Shown in pieces: positions 1 through 5,129 of a stretch of 9,601 nt of DNA. This DNA comes from Phytoactinopolyspora endophytica (lineage in GTDB: Bacteria > Actinomycetota > Actinomycetes > Jiangellales > Jiangellaceae). The stretch covers positions 18,544-28,144 of the forward strand of contig NZ_ML142861.1 in NCBI RefSeq assembly GCF_004138495.1. The letters run 5' to 3'. Numbering within the stretch: the stretch's first letter is position 1; every line of letters begins with the position of its first letter. A program made the translations under genes and the position numbers. The notes below the pieces were generated by a model. That model was not told the origin of the DNA, did not search any database, and saw only the letters and a list, made by a program, of their open reading frames with translations.

Positions 1-912
1 CTCCGCCGAGAAGGGCGGCCCCCACGGGATACGCGCCAGGTACACCGGCGCCCGGTCGACGATGTCGCCGGCGTCCCTGAACTGCCGGTCGAGGACGGCC
101 CGGTCTGTCCAGCCGAGCAGCCGCGGATACCGCAGCAGCGTGATCAACCCTTCCATCTGCGGCAGCCGCTCGATCTGTGTCGATGAGATGTCTCGGTCCG
201 GGACAGGGACGACGACGGCGGCCAGCGGCAGACCGTCGTCAGTCGACTCCACCATCCGCAACGCGTCGCGTGCGTCGCTGGTGACGCGCGCCGGAGGCCG
301 ATCGGAGAACCGCTCCGCCAGCTCGGAGGCGGCCTTGCGCAGCCGCAACTCGGTCGCGCCGAGCCGGCAGTGCGCCACGTCGTCGGTGAGGTCGACCCGC
401 AGCACGTCGTCGGTGATCAGCCGCGCGCCGTCCGCACACATCAACGCGGCCATGGTGGACTTACCCATCCCCGAGTAGCCGACGAACGCCAGTGCGGCGT
501 CGCCGACCTGGACGGCGCTGGCATGCAGCACCACATGACGCCGCATCGCCAGCACGAACGACAGTGCCGCCCCGGCGGCCAGCACACCGGCCACCCCCGG
601 GTCCGCGCCCTGCATCACATGCAGAGTCACCACCCGTAGTTCCGGATCGATGACGAAGTCGCAGGTCCGGTAGAACCGCAGCGTGTAACCACCGGCGTCG
701 GTGACGGTGAAGGTGTAATAGGGCTGGTCGGTCTCCATGTGGGCCAGCTCCCGGCCGGGCGGACGCCCGTCGTTCCTCGGGATCGTCTCGCCTTGCCGGA
801 TCTCGACGTCGGGCTCGGCACCGACGGGCGCGGGCCGGTCCTGGTACAGCGGGACCTCGGAAGTGACATGCAGTCCGTAGAGCTGATGCACGCCCCGCGC
901 CTGATCGGTCAT
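1..912 (-). CDS. HPr-kinase-like lasso peptide kinase (3' end cut by window edge)
   Basis: I read 304 codons without a stop from the ATG at 912 to base 1, so the C-terminus lies outside the window. Visible motifs are the LHASAV stretch (residues 129-134), a Walker A loop GYSGMGKST (145-153) and an ITDDVLRVD stretch with paired Asp168-Asp169. These are the hallmarks of the HPr kinase/phosphorylase fold. In lasso peptide clusters such homologues do not act on HPr; in the paeninodin-type systems they use ATP to phosphorylate the C-terminal Ser of the precursor. The precursor here also ends in Ser. The start codon overlaps the B2 stop by ATGA, so translation is probably coupled and it is the last visible gene of the operon. 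About 300 residues is already close to the usual length, so little should be missing. Family assignment is strong; the substrate is inferred from context. Confidence 0.86.
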   Translation of the reverse strand, partial: MTDQARGVHQLYGLHVTSEVPLYQDRPAPVGAEPDVEIRQGETIPRNDGRPPGRELAHMETDQPYYTFTVTDAGGYTLRFYRTCDFVIDPELRVVTLHVMQGADPGVAGVLAAGAALSFVLAMRRHVVLHASAVQVGDAALAFVGYSGMGKSTMAALMCADGARLITDDVLRVDLTDDVAHCRLGATELRLRKAASELAERFSDRPPARVTSDARDALRMVESTDDGLPLAAVVVPVPDRDISSTQIERLPQMEGLITLLRYPRLLGWTDRAVLDRQFRDAGDIVDRAPVYLARIPWGPPFSAE

Positions 913-1367
913 GCGTCTTTACCGCCCAGCAACGACTCGAACGACAGGTGCACTGCCGATCCGGCAGGGTCGAGGCTGGTTCCACCGATCTCCAGCCAGG
1001 CGTGGGCCTGGATGTTGCCGTCGACTCTGGCGACGCCCACCCGCAGCTCGGGGTTCAGGCGACGCAGCCTTTGCCCGCTGACCAAGGCGACGCGCAAGCA
1101 GGTGTCGCCGAACGGCCAATGCCGCATCACCCGCCGGGCTGCGCGTAGCCTCCGCATCGATGACGGCGCCAGCAGGATCGGCGTCTTCCCCGGTGACGTG
1201 CCGGCCTCACCTTCCAGGCGAAGCGGCGCCCCGAGCAGGCGCGCGAGGCGAGGCAGTGTGGTCACGCGTAGCCCCACCTCGACCACCAGGGCTACCGTCG
1301 CTGCCGCCAGCACAGCCGGTATCTCCCGCGCCGGTACCCGACGGGCGAGAGTCAGCGGTGACCTCAT
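909..1367 (-). CDS. Lasso peptide biosynthesis B2 protein (transglutaminase-like leader peptidase)
   Basis: A 152-residue protein. Lasso B2 proteins are papain/transglutaminase-like cysteine proteases that cut the leader from the precursor after B1 delivers it, freeing the core N-terminus for ring closure. The triad is visible as Cys90 (GDTCLRVAL), His122 (QAHAWLEI) and a likely Asp133 (SLDP); an AHAW(V/L)E signature is typical of the family. The first 50 residues form a hydrophobic, basic N-terminal segment, also usual for split B2 proteins. I chose the ATG at 1367 because it overlaps the cyclase stop as ATGA and is preceded by GGAAAGGA with a 7-nt spacer. A longer reading frame opening at 1457 would lie deep inside the cyclase gene and is unlikely. 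The stop overlaps the kinase start in the same way. Confidence 0.92.
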   Translation of the reverse strand: MRSPLTLARRVPAREIPAVLAAATVALVVEVGLRVTTLPRLARLLGAPLRLEGEAGTSPGKTPILLAPSSMRRLRAARRVMRHWPFGDTCLRVALVSGQRLRRLNPELRVGVARVDGNIQAHAWLEIGGTSLDPAGSAVHLSFESLLGGKDA

Positions 1368-2578
1368 GTCTCGATCCTTTCCGTGGCGACAGGCTGTGCC
1401 GCCAGCCACGCGGACTGCAGAAGCAGGCCGCTCATCGTCGATGGCCGGTCCGAGCACCAGGCGGCTCGCAGAGCTTCCGGATCCACCAGCTCGGTGTTGA
1501 CCCCGGAGCCGTCCCAGGAGCGAGCGAACTCACGGGTGGCCTCCCCCATGAACGCCCGGTCGAAGCCCGCCTTGCTCGACCGGCGCAGCACCTCGTCCGG
1601 CAGGAGGTCGGAGAAGAGCATCCGCATCATGGCCGTCCTGCCCGGATAGCCCCACCCGCCCCCGGCGCGTGCGAGCGATGCGAGAAACGTTGCGTCGGCG
1701 AACGGATGGTGCGCCACGACGCCGTATTCGGCCGCCAACGCGGCATAGTTGTCGAACAGGACCGATGAGGCACGCTGGCGGCGCAACCACCACGTGGCCC
1801 GATCCCAGCGCAGCGGCTCGGCGGCCTCGTCCGCGGCCGCACGCCGCACGTGTTCCCGCCGCACCGCCGGCCTCAGCCAGGTCCTGTCGTCGTCGGTGGA
1901 CATGGCCCTTCGCTCCCGCGCGCGACGCAACGCAGCGGGTGCCAGCGCCCACGCCGCCGCACCGAGCAGGCGCCGGGACCAGGGCCGCCGCTTTCTGACG
2001 AGCAGTGTGACCGGCGTGATGCGGCGCGCGGTGAGGGCTTCGTCACCGCCTTCGCCGGTCAACAACGAGCCTCCGGACACCTCGCCCATCAGGCGGTCCT
2101 TGACCTGGAAGACGGCTGGCCAGACCAGCCCGCGACGGAGCAGGCCTGCGCGGGCCGACTCACCCAGCAGATCGTTCTCACCGTGGACCTGAACCCGAAC
2201 CCAATCGGTCAGGCCGAGGTGCTCGACGACCAGCTGCTGCCACTCGGACTCGTCCGCCTCGTCGACGCCCGGATAGATCTCGGTGACCGGGACCGGCTCG
2301 GACAGTCCTTCCCGCCGTGCCAGGGCCGTCGCCACGGCGAGTACGGCAGACGAGTCCCGCCCGCCGGAAAAGGCGACAAAGCACGGCTCCCGCGCCAATG
2401 CGGGCATGATGGCGCGCTCGAAAGCCTCGCGGGGCGAAATAGCCACCTCGGGAATGGGCGAGAAAGGCAGTGTCCCGTGCACCCACGAGGTTGCCAGTTC
2501 AAAGGCGGAAGGCCGATGAAATTCAGGTCCCCTGAGCACAATGTTTTCTGTTCTGCGCATAGGCTCGGCCCACTTCAT
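1364..2578 (-). CDS. Lasso peptide cyclase C, asparagine-synthetase-like, short form
   Basis: A 404-residue protein of the asparagine synthetase B type. Lasso C proteins adenylate the side-chain carboxylate of Asp or Glu in the core and close the isopeptide bond to the core N-terminus. The ATP pyrophosphatase loop SGGRDSS is at residues 71-77 and the acidic GEGGDEAL motif at 175-182; HHPF (290-293) and SKAGFD (335-340) match the C-terminal part of the family. Only 70 residues precede the P-loop, whereas full-length AsnB and most C proteins carry an N-terminal glutaminase-like domain of roughly 200 residues, so that domain is absent or very reduced. An in-frame stop lies two codons before the ATG at 2578, so the frame cannot extend upstream. 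A second Met at residue 7 is a possible alternative start; neither has a strong ribosome binding site. The stop overlaps B2 by ATGA. Confidence 0.9.
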   Translation of the reverse strand: MKWAEPMRRTENIVLRGPEFHRPSAFELATSWVHGTLPFSPIPEVAISPREAFERAIMPALAREPCFVAFSGGRDSSAVLAVATALARREGLSEPVPVTEIYPGVDEADESEWQQLVVEHLGLTDWVRVQVHGENDLLGESARAGLLRRGLVWPAVFQVKDRLMGEVSGGSLLTGEGGDEALTARRITPVTLLVRKRRPWSRRLLGAAAWALAPAALRRARERRAMSTDDDRTWLRPAVRREHVRRAAADEAAEPLRWDRATWWLRRQRASSVLFDNYAALAAEYGVVAHHPFADATFLASLARAGGGWGYPGRTAMMRMLFSDLLPDEVLRRSSKAGFDRAFMGEATREFARSWDGSGVNTELVDPEALRAAWCSDRPSTMSGLLLQSAWLAAQPVATERIET

Positions 2579-2598
2579 CGGTCAACAGAACGCGCATA

Positions 2599-2636
2599 GG
2601 TATCACGAGCCGCGAGAAATGCAGACCCGTGATACC
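2599..2636 (-). promoter_or_regulatory. Stem-loop between precursor and cyclase genes
   Basis: A perfect 9-bp inverted repeat (GGTATCACG at 2599-2607 and CGTGATACC at 2628-2636) encloses a 20-nt loop. It starts 37 nt after the precursor stop and ends 20 nt before the cyclase start. No T-tract follows, so a complete intrinsic terminator is unlikely. In RiPP operons such an element often works as a partial terminator or 3' RNA-stability element that keeps precursor mRNA in excess over the enzymes. That role is inferred; the repeat itself is read directly. Confidence 0.68.
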
Positions 2637-2673
2637 CGTGCGCTCCGCCTCGTGAAACGAAAGCGGGTCGAGA

Positions 2674-2799
2674 TCAGGACAAGCCGCCGTCGTCGCCCTT
2701 GCGCCAGACGTAGTAATCCGACTTGCCGTGATTCTTTCCGCTCAGCGTCAGCTCCCGAACGGAACCGACTTCCTCGAGTACGGGCGGCTGATATGTCAT
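2674..2799 (-). CDS. Lasso peptide precursor A
   Basis: A 41-residue peptide. The leader is MTYQPPVLEEVGSVRELTL (19 residues). It carries the B1 recognition pattern YxxPxLxxxG (Tyr3, Pro6, Leu8, Gly12) and Thr18 at position -2 relative to cleavage, both standard in lasso precursors. The predicted 22-residue core starts with Ser1-Gly2, has Asp9 as the acceptor for a nine-residue macrolactam (SGKNHGKSD), then an aromatic and basic loop (YYVWRK) and an acidic, flexible tail GDDGGLS ending in Ser22. Bulky Tyr10, Tyr11, Trp13 and Arg14 are candidate plugs. Adding residue masses by hand, the unmodified lasso would be about 2407.13 Da (neutral, monoisotopic), and about 2487.10 Da with one phosphate. 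It sits directly before the cyclase gene and has its own strong ribosome binding site. An alternative reading with Gly as core residue 1 and an eight-residue ring would put Thr at -3 and is less likely. Confidence 0.9.
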   Translation of the reverse strand: MTYQPPVLEEVGSVRELTLSGKNHGKSDYYVWRKGDDGGLS

Positions 2800-3028
2800 A
2801 GCCGCACCCCCCTTCCCCTTCTTTCGCCCTGTTCAGAGCTGGAGGCGCAAGACAACTGAGGTGCCCTGTCACCCCGTGCACCGAAGCGTATCGCTCAAAC
2901 TCTCACCTGGGAAGTAGTGGCGACGAAAATCCTTGCTTTACGAACGAACAGCGGAGTTTCCAGCGCGCGATCGAATCTCCGATGCCGTCATTCTCACTAT
3001 TCGGCTGCCACCCGGCCAATCGGCACAG
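2800..3028 (-). other. 229-bp intergenic region between B1 and precursor
   Basis: This gap is unusually long for the cluster, whose other junctions downstream of A are mostly overlapping. It could house a separate promoter for A-C-B2-K. One weak pair on the minus strand is TTGGCC followed 18 nt later by GAGAAT (around 3008-2979), but neither box is close to consensus. I see no second precursor with the YxxP pattern and no convincing riboswitch or terminator in it. Confidence 0.4.
2807..2820 (-). promoter_or_regulatory. Ribosome binding site of the lasso precursor
   Basis: A fully purine 14-nt run (AAGGGGAAGGGGGG) ends 7 nt before the ATG at 2799. It is the richest ribosome binding site in the lasso block. 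It fixes the start of the short precursor gene and fits high expression of the substrate peptide. Confidence 0.75.
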
Positions 3029-3289
3029 TCAGTCGACGACCTCGAGAAGGTCTCGCTCACGTAGCATCCCGACGAACGCGCCGGCGTCCTTCGCCGCGTC
3101 TTCCTCGGATATCCCGTAGGCATCCATCAAGCCGTCTACCAGATCGCCCAACGACCGGTCTTCAGCGAGCAATCGCATCAGTGTCGATCCGGCCTGGTTA
3201 GTCTTCAGATAGGTCGACGACGACAGGTCGAGAATGACCATCTCTCCGTCGATCTCACGCCAGGTGACGCTCTCCGTGCGTAGCCTCAT
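3029..3289 (-). CDS. Lasso peptide biosynthesis B1 protein (PqqD-like RiPP recognition element)
   Basis: An 86-residue PqqD-fold protein. Its role is to bind the leader of the precursor through a winged-helix RiPP recognition element and present it to the B2 protease. The pattern is typical: a beta-strand start (RLRTESVTWREIDGEMVILD), LSSSTYLKTNQAGSTLMRLL, and an acidic helical C-terminus ending LRERDLLEVVD. I chose the ATG at 3289 because family members start with this strand and a GGGGGAAGG run lies just upstream; an in-frame ATG at 3307 would add six residues and cannot be excluded. B1 is encoded before the precursor and separated from it by 229 bp, whereas in most clusters A comes first and B1 follows C. 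Confidence 0.9.
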   Translation of the reverse strand: MRLRTESVTWREIDGEMVILDLSSSTYLKTNQAGSTLMRLLAEDRSLGDLVDGLMDAYGISEEDAAKDAGAFVGMLRERDLLEVVD

Positions 3290-3317
3290 CGCCTTCCCCC
3301 CAAGCACGTTCCGTCCC

Positions 3318-3335
3318 GCTCCGTCCCACCGGAGC
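3318..3335. repeat. Short inverted repeat upstream of B1
   Basis: GCTCCG and CGGAGC form a perfect 6-bp stem around a 6-nt loop in the 107-bp gap between the hydrolase stop and the B1 start. No T-tract follows on either strand. It could be a weak hairpin or a chance repeat in GC-rich DNA. The rest of this gap shows nothing I recognise. Confidence 0.3.
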
Positions 3336-3396
3336 GACCTCTAAGACGCCGTGCGTGCACGTCACAGTACACCCGCCGACGGCGATGGTCACCTGT

Positions 3397-4185
3397 TCAG
3401 CGCACCCAGCCGGCAGGATCCCGCAGCCTCGGCGGAAGGCGCTGCTCAGTCACCCAGCTGCGCACCGTGACGCTGAAGAGCTCAGGCGCCTCGCCGTTCC
3501 ATCTGGCGCCCACATTCGGCGCGTACCGCGCCTCACCACGCGAGAACGCACCAGCCAGCACCGGCAGGGACCGCATCACCAGCTCGCTCTCCCGTTCACC
3601 GGCCACGGCCAGCACCGGGCAGCCGGCCTCCGCCGCACCGTCCGGAACGGTGAAACCGAGGATCTCCGTTCCCATCCGGATCAACGTCTGACGTGAGCCG
3701 AACCGGTGAGCCTTGCGGAACCCGGCCATGTCCTCCTCCGGAACCCCATACGCCTCCCCAGCCGCCCGCACCGCCGGACCGACCGTCGAGTACTGCATCA
3801 ACAGCTGGCTACGCCGCCACATCCGCTTCGACATCGACCCGGGGAACACGCTGATACCCGAGACGACAGCGGCGGTGACCAGCTCCGGACGCGCCGCTGC
3901 CAGCCGCGCCGCCACGTAGCCGCCGAGGGAGTACCCCACAATGCCGGCACGGCCACCGGCACGGCTCTCGATGATCTCCGCCACGTGCTTGGCCGTCTCG
4001 TCCAGCGACTCCCACGCGACCTCGGCGCTGTCTCCGTGCCCGGGCAGATCGACCACGAGGCATCGCATAGCGCCGCGCAGATCGTGCACCTGGCGCCGCC
4101 ACATCCACCCGGTCGTCGCGACACCGTGCAGAAAGACCACCGAATCTGCGTCCGGCGGTCCGTCTTCTGCCACATGTATGCCCAC
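3397..4185 (-). CDS. Alpha/beta hydrolase fold protein, catalytic His apparently missing
   Basis: A 262-residue alpha/beta hydrolase. The oxyanion-hole region is FLHG (18-21), followed by VVDLPGHGDS (44-53), and the nucleophile elbow is GYSLGG with Ser86. The C-terminal motif, usually like GHAWNxExPELF, reads VGARWNGEAPELF (225-237), so Arg228 or Ala227 stands where the catalytic His is expected. The only other His residues (4, 20, 34, 50, 67, 160) are not in a usual catalytic position. It may be a pseudo-hydrolase or have diverged chemistry. The start is a GTG at 4185; an in-frame stop lies just upstream (4206-4204) and no ribosome binding site is visible. A promoter-like pair ending 8 nt before it suggests a leaderless mRNA. 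It lies 107 bp upstream of B1 on the same strand and may be the first gene of the lasso operon or an unrelated neighbour. The substrate cannot be told. Confidence 0.8.
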   Translation of the reverse strand: MGIHVAEDGPPDADSVVFLHGVATTGWMWRRQVHDLRGAMRCLVVDLPGHGDSAEVAWESLDETAKHVAEIIESRAGGRAGIVGYSLGGYVAARLAAARPELVTAAVVSGISVFPGSMSKRMWRRSQLLMQYSTVGPAVRAAGEAYGVPEEDMAGFRKAHRFGSRQTLIRMGTEILGFTVPDGAAEAGCPVLAVAGERESELVMRSLPVLAGAFSRGEARYAPNVGARWNGEAPELFSVTVRSWVTEQRLPPRLRDPAGWVR

Positions 4186-4193
4186 GTCATCAA

Positions 4194-4220
4194 AGAGTAG
4201 CGATCAACGGCGCAAGTCAA
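4194..4220 (-). promoter_or_regulatory. Candidate sigma-70-type promoter of the hydrolase gene (leaderless)
   Basis: On the minus strand TTGACT (4220-4215) and TACTCT (4199-4194) are separated by 15 nt. The GTG start of the hydrolase lies 8 nt after the -10 box, so transcription would begin at or within a few bases of the start codon. Both hexamers are close to consensus, but the spacer is shorter than the usual 16-18 nt. Confidence 0.45.
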
Positions 4221-4274
4221 TACCCCCTCGGTTCGCCGACCTGAACCGGCGCCCGGAGCGAACGAGGCCGGCAG

Positions 4275-4310
4275 ACCACCTGTGACAGGGTGGTTGTCCG
4301 TTCGACGGAC
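4275..4310. repeat. Two adjacent inverted repeats in the divergent intergenic region
   Basis: The first (4275-4294) pairs ACCACCTGT with ACAGGGTGGT around a single G, with one bulged base. The second (4296-4310) is GTCCGT-TCG-ACGGAC, a perfect 6-bp stem with a 3-nt centre. They lie side by side between the promoter of the hydrolase and that of the VOC gene. Tandem palindromes in this position are commonly regulator operators; no matching regulator gene is in the window. Confidence 0.5.
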
Positions 4311-4345
4311 TCGTCAGAAGATTCTTCAAAAAAGTTCGGCGCGGC

Positions 4346-4372
4346 TGTCGAGAACCGACGTCCGGCTCCGAT
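4346..4372 (+). promoter_or_regulatory. Candidate ECF-sigma-type promoter of the VOC gene
   Basis: TGTCGA (4346-4351), then 17 nt, then CGAT (4369-4372). From memory, promoters of ECF42-group sigma factors in Streptomyces carry TGTCGA in the -35 region and CGA/TC in the -10 region, and their targets are DGPF/YCII-type genes that often neighbour PhnB-type VOC genes. Transcription would start near 4380, leaving a leader of about 70 nt before the ATG at 4450. The match is to a short motif, so this is a candidate only. Confidence 0.45.
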
Positions 4373-4436
4373 GTCTCAGTAGAAGGCGCCCGATGGGAAG
4401 GCGAACTCCCGGGAGACCGGCGCACGTGCATACAGA

Positions 4437-4443
4437 GAAAGGA
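4437..4443 (+). promoter_or_regulatory. Ribosome binding site of the VOC gene
   Basis: GAAAGGA ends 6 nt before the ATG at 4450. It fixes the start there although the reading frame stays open back to an upstream ATG at 4282. Confidence 0.7.
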
Positions 4444-4449
4444 ACCGTC

Positions 4450-4929
4450 ATGTCCCAGAAGATCACTCCGTGCCTGTGGTTCGAGGACAACGCCGAGGAG
4501 GCCCTGGAGTTCTACACCAAGGCCTTCAACGATGCTCGCATCACGTCGACCAGCCGCTACGGCGAAGGCGGACCGTTCCCCGCCGGCACGCTCCTGACCG
4601 CGACCATCGAGCTCGCCGGGCAGGAGTTCATGGTGCTCAACGGCGGACCACACGACAAATTCAACGACGCCGTGTCCTTCTACATCAACTGCGAGACACA
4701 GCAAGAGGTCGACCGCTACTGGGACGCGCTGCTCGCCGACGGCGGCAGCCCCACCCAGTGCGGATGGCTGAAGGACCGGTTCGGAGTCTCCTGGCAGGTC
4801 GTCCCGGACGCGCTGTCCCGGTACCTCAACGACCCCGATCCAGAGAAGGCGCAGCGCGTCATGGACGCGATGCTGAAGATGGTGAAGATCGACATCGCCG
4901 AGCTCGACGCCGCATACCAGGGACGGTAG
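4450..4929 (+). CDS. PhnB-like VOC family protein (3-demethylubiquinone methyltransferase-like fold)
   Basis: A 159-residue single VOC-domain protein. The sequence matches the PhnB / 3-dmu-9_3-mt type along its length: ITPCLWFEDNAEEALEFYT at the start, GQEFMVLNGGP in the middle, then SFYINCETQQEVDRYWDALL, QCGWLKDRFGVSWQVVP, and a C-terminal AMLKMVKIDIAELDAAYQ. The family folds as paired beta-alpha-beta-beta-beta units. Despite the old database name, members are generally of unknown function and are not shown to methylate ubiquinone precursors. It is a single-gene unit, divergent from the hydrolase and followed by a strong stem-loop. Its putative ECF-type promoter suggests a stress-regulated accessory gene. 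Identity as a VOC protein is certain; the function is not known. Confidence 0.93.
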   Translation: MSQKITPCLWFEDNAEEALEFYTKAFNDARITSTSRYGEGGPFPAGTLLTATIELAGQEFMVLNGGPHDKFNDAVSFYINCETQQEVDRYWDALLADGGSPTQCGWLKDRFGVSWQVVPDALSRYLNDPDPEKAQRVMDAMLKMVKIDIAELDAAYQGR

Positions 4930-4965
4930 GGATACACGCGGGCCCGACAGCCCGGCACACACCAC

Positions 4966-5004
4966 GACGACGGCGCGACATCCTCACGGTGTCGCGCCGT
5001 CGTC
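4966..5004. terminator. Strong stem-loop between convergent VOC and cysN genes
   Basis: A perfect 15-bp stem (4966-4980 with 4990-5004) closes a 9-nt loop TCCTCACGG. It starts 36 nt after the VOC stop and lies about 125 nt beyond the cysN stop on the other strand. No T-tract follows, as is common for actinobacterial hairpin terminators. Being symmetrical, it could act in both directions. The remaining bases up to the cysN stop show no gene. Confidence 0.75.
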
Positions 5005-5129
5005 TGTCGCGCCACTGCGACCAGGGATCCTTACCTCATGTAGCGCTTGAAGCCGTCACCACCGACCCAAGCGTTACACCAGTCAAGGAACCTCCTCCAC
5101 AAGACCACGTGACGCGGCGGTGGAGCGGC

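Noticed and set aside
1368..1457. Longer B2 form starting at 1457
   Set aside because: The extra 30 residues lie in another frame of the cyclase gene, and the ATG at 1367 has the stop overlap and a good ribosome binding site.
2523..2597. 24-residue minus-strand frame starting after the A-C hairpin and overlapping the cyclase start
   Set aside because: Short, no ribosome binding site and no known similarity; most likely chance.
2603..2881. 92-residue minus-strand reading frame over the precursor
   Set aside because: It overlaps the precursor in another frame, is Arg-rich without any recognisable domain, and has no ribosome binding site comparable to that of the precursor.
2938..2991. 17-residue minus-strand frame (MTASEIRSRAGNSAVRS) between B1 and the precursor
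   Set aside because: It has no YxxP leader pattern and no ring-forming acid at a suitable place, so it is not a second lasso precursor; no evidence that it is translated.
4204..4965. 253-residue minus-strand reading frame across the VOC gene
   Set aside because: It is antisense to a clearly conserved VOC gene and runs through the intergenic palindromes and promoter motifs.
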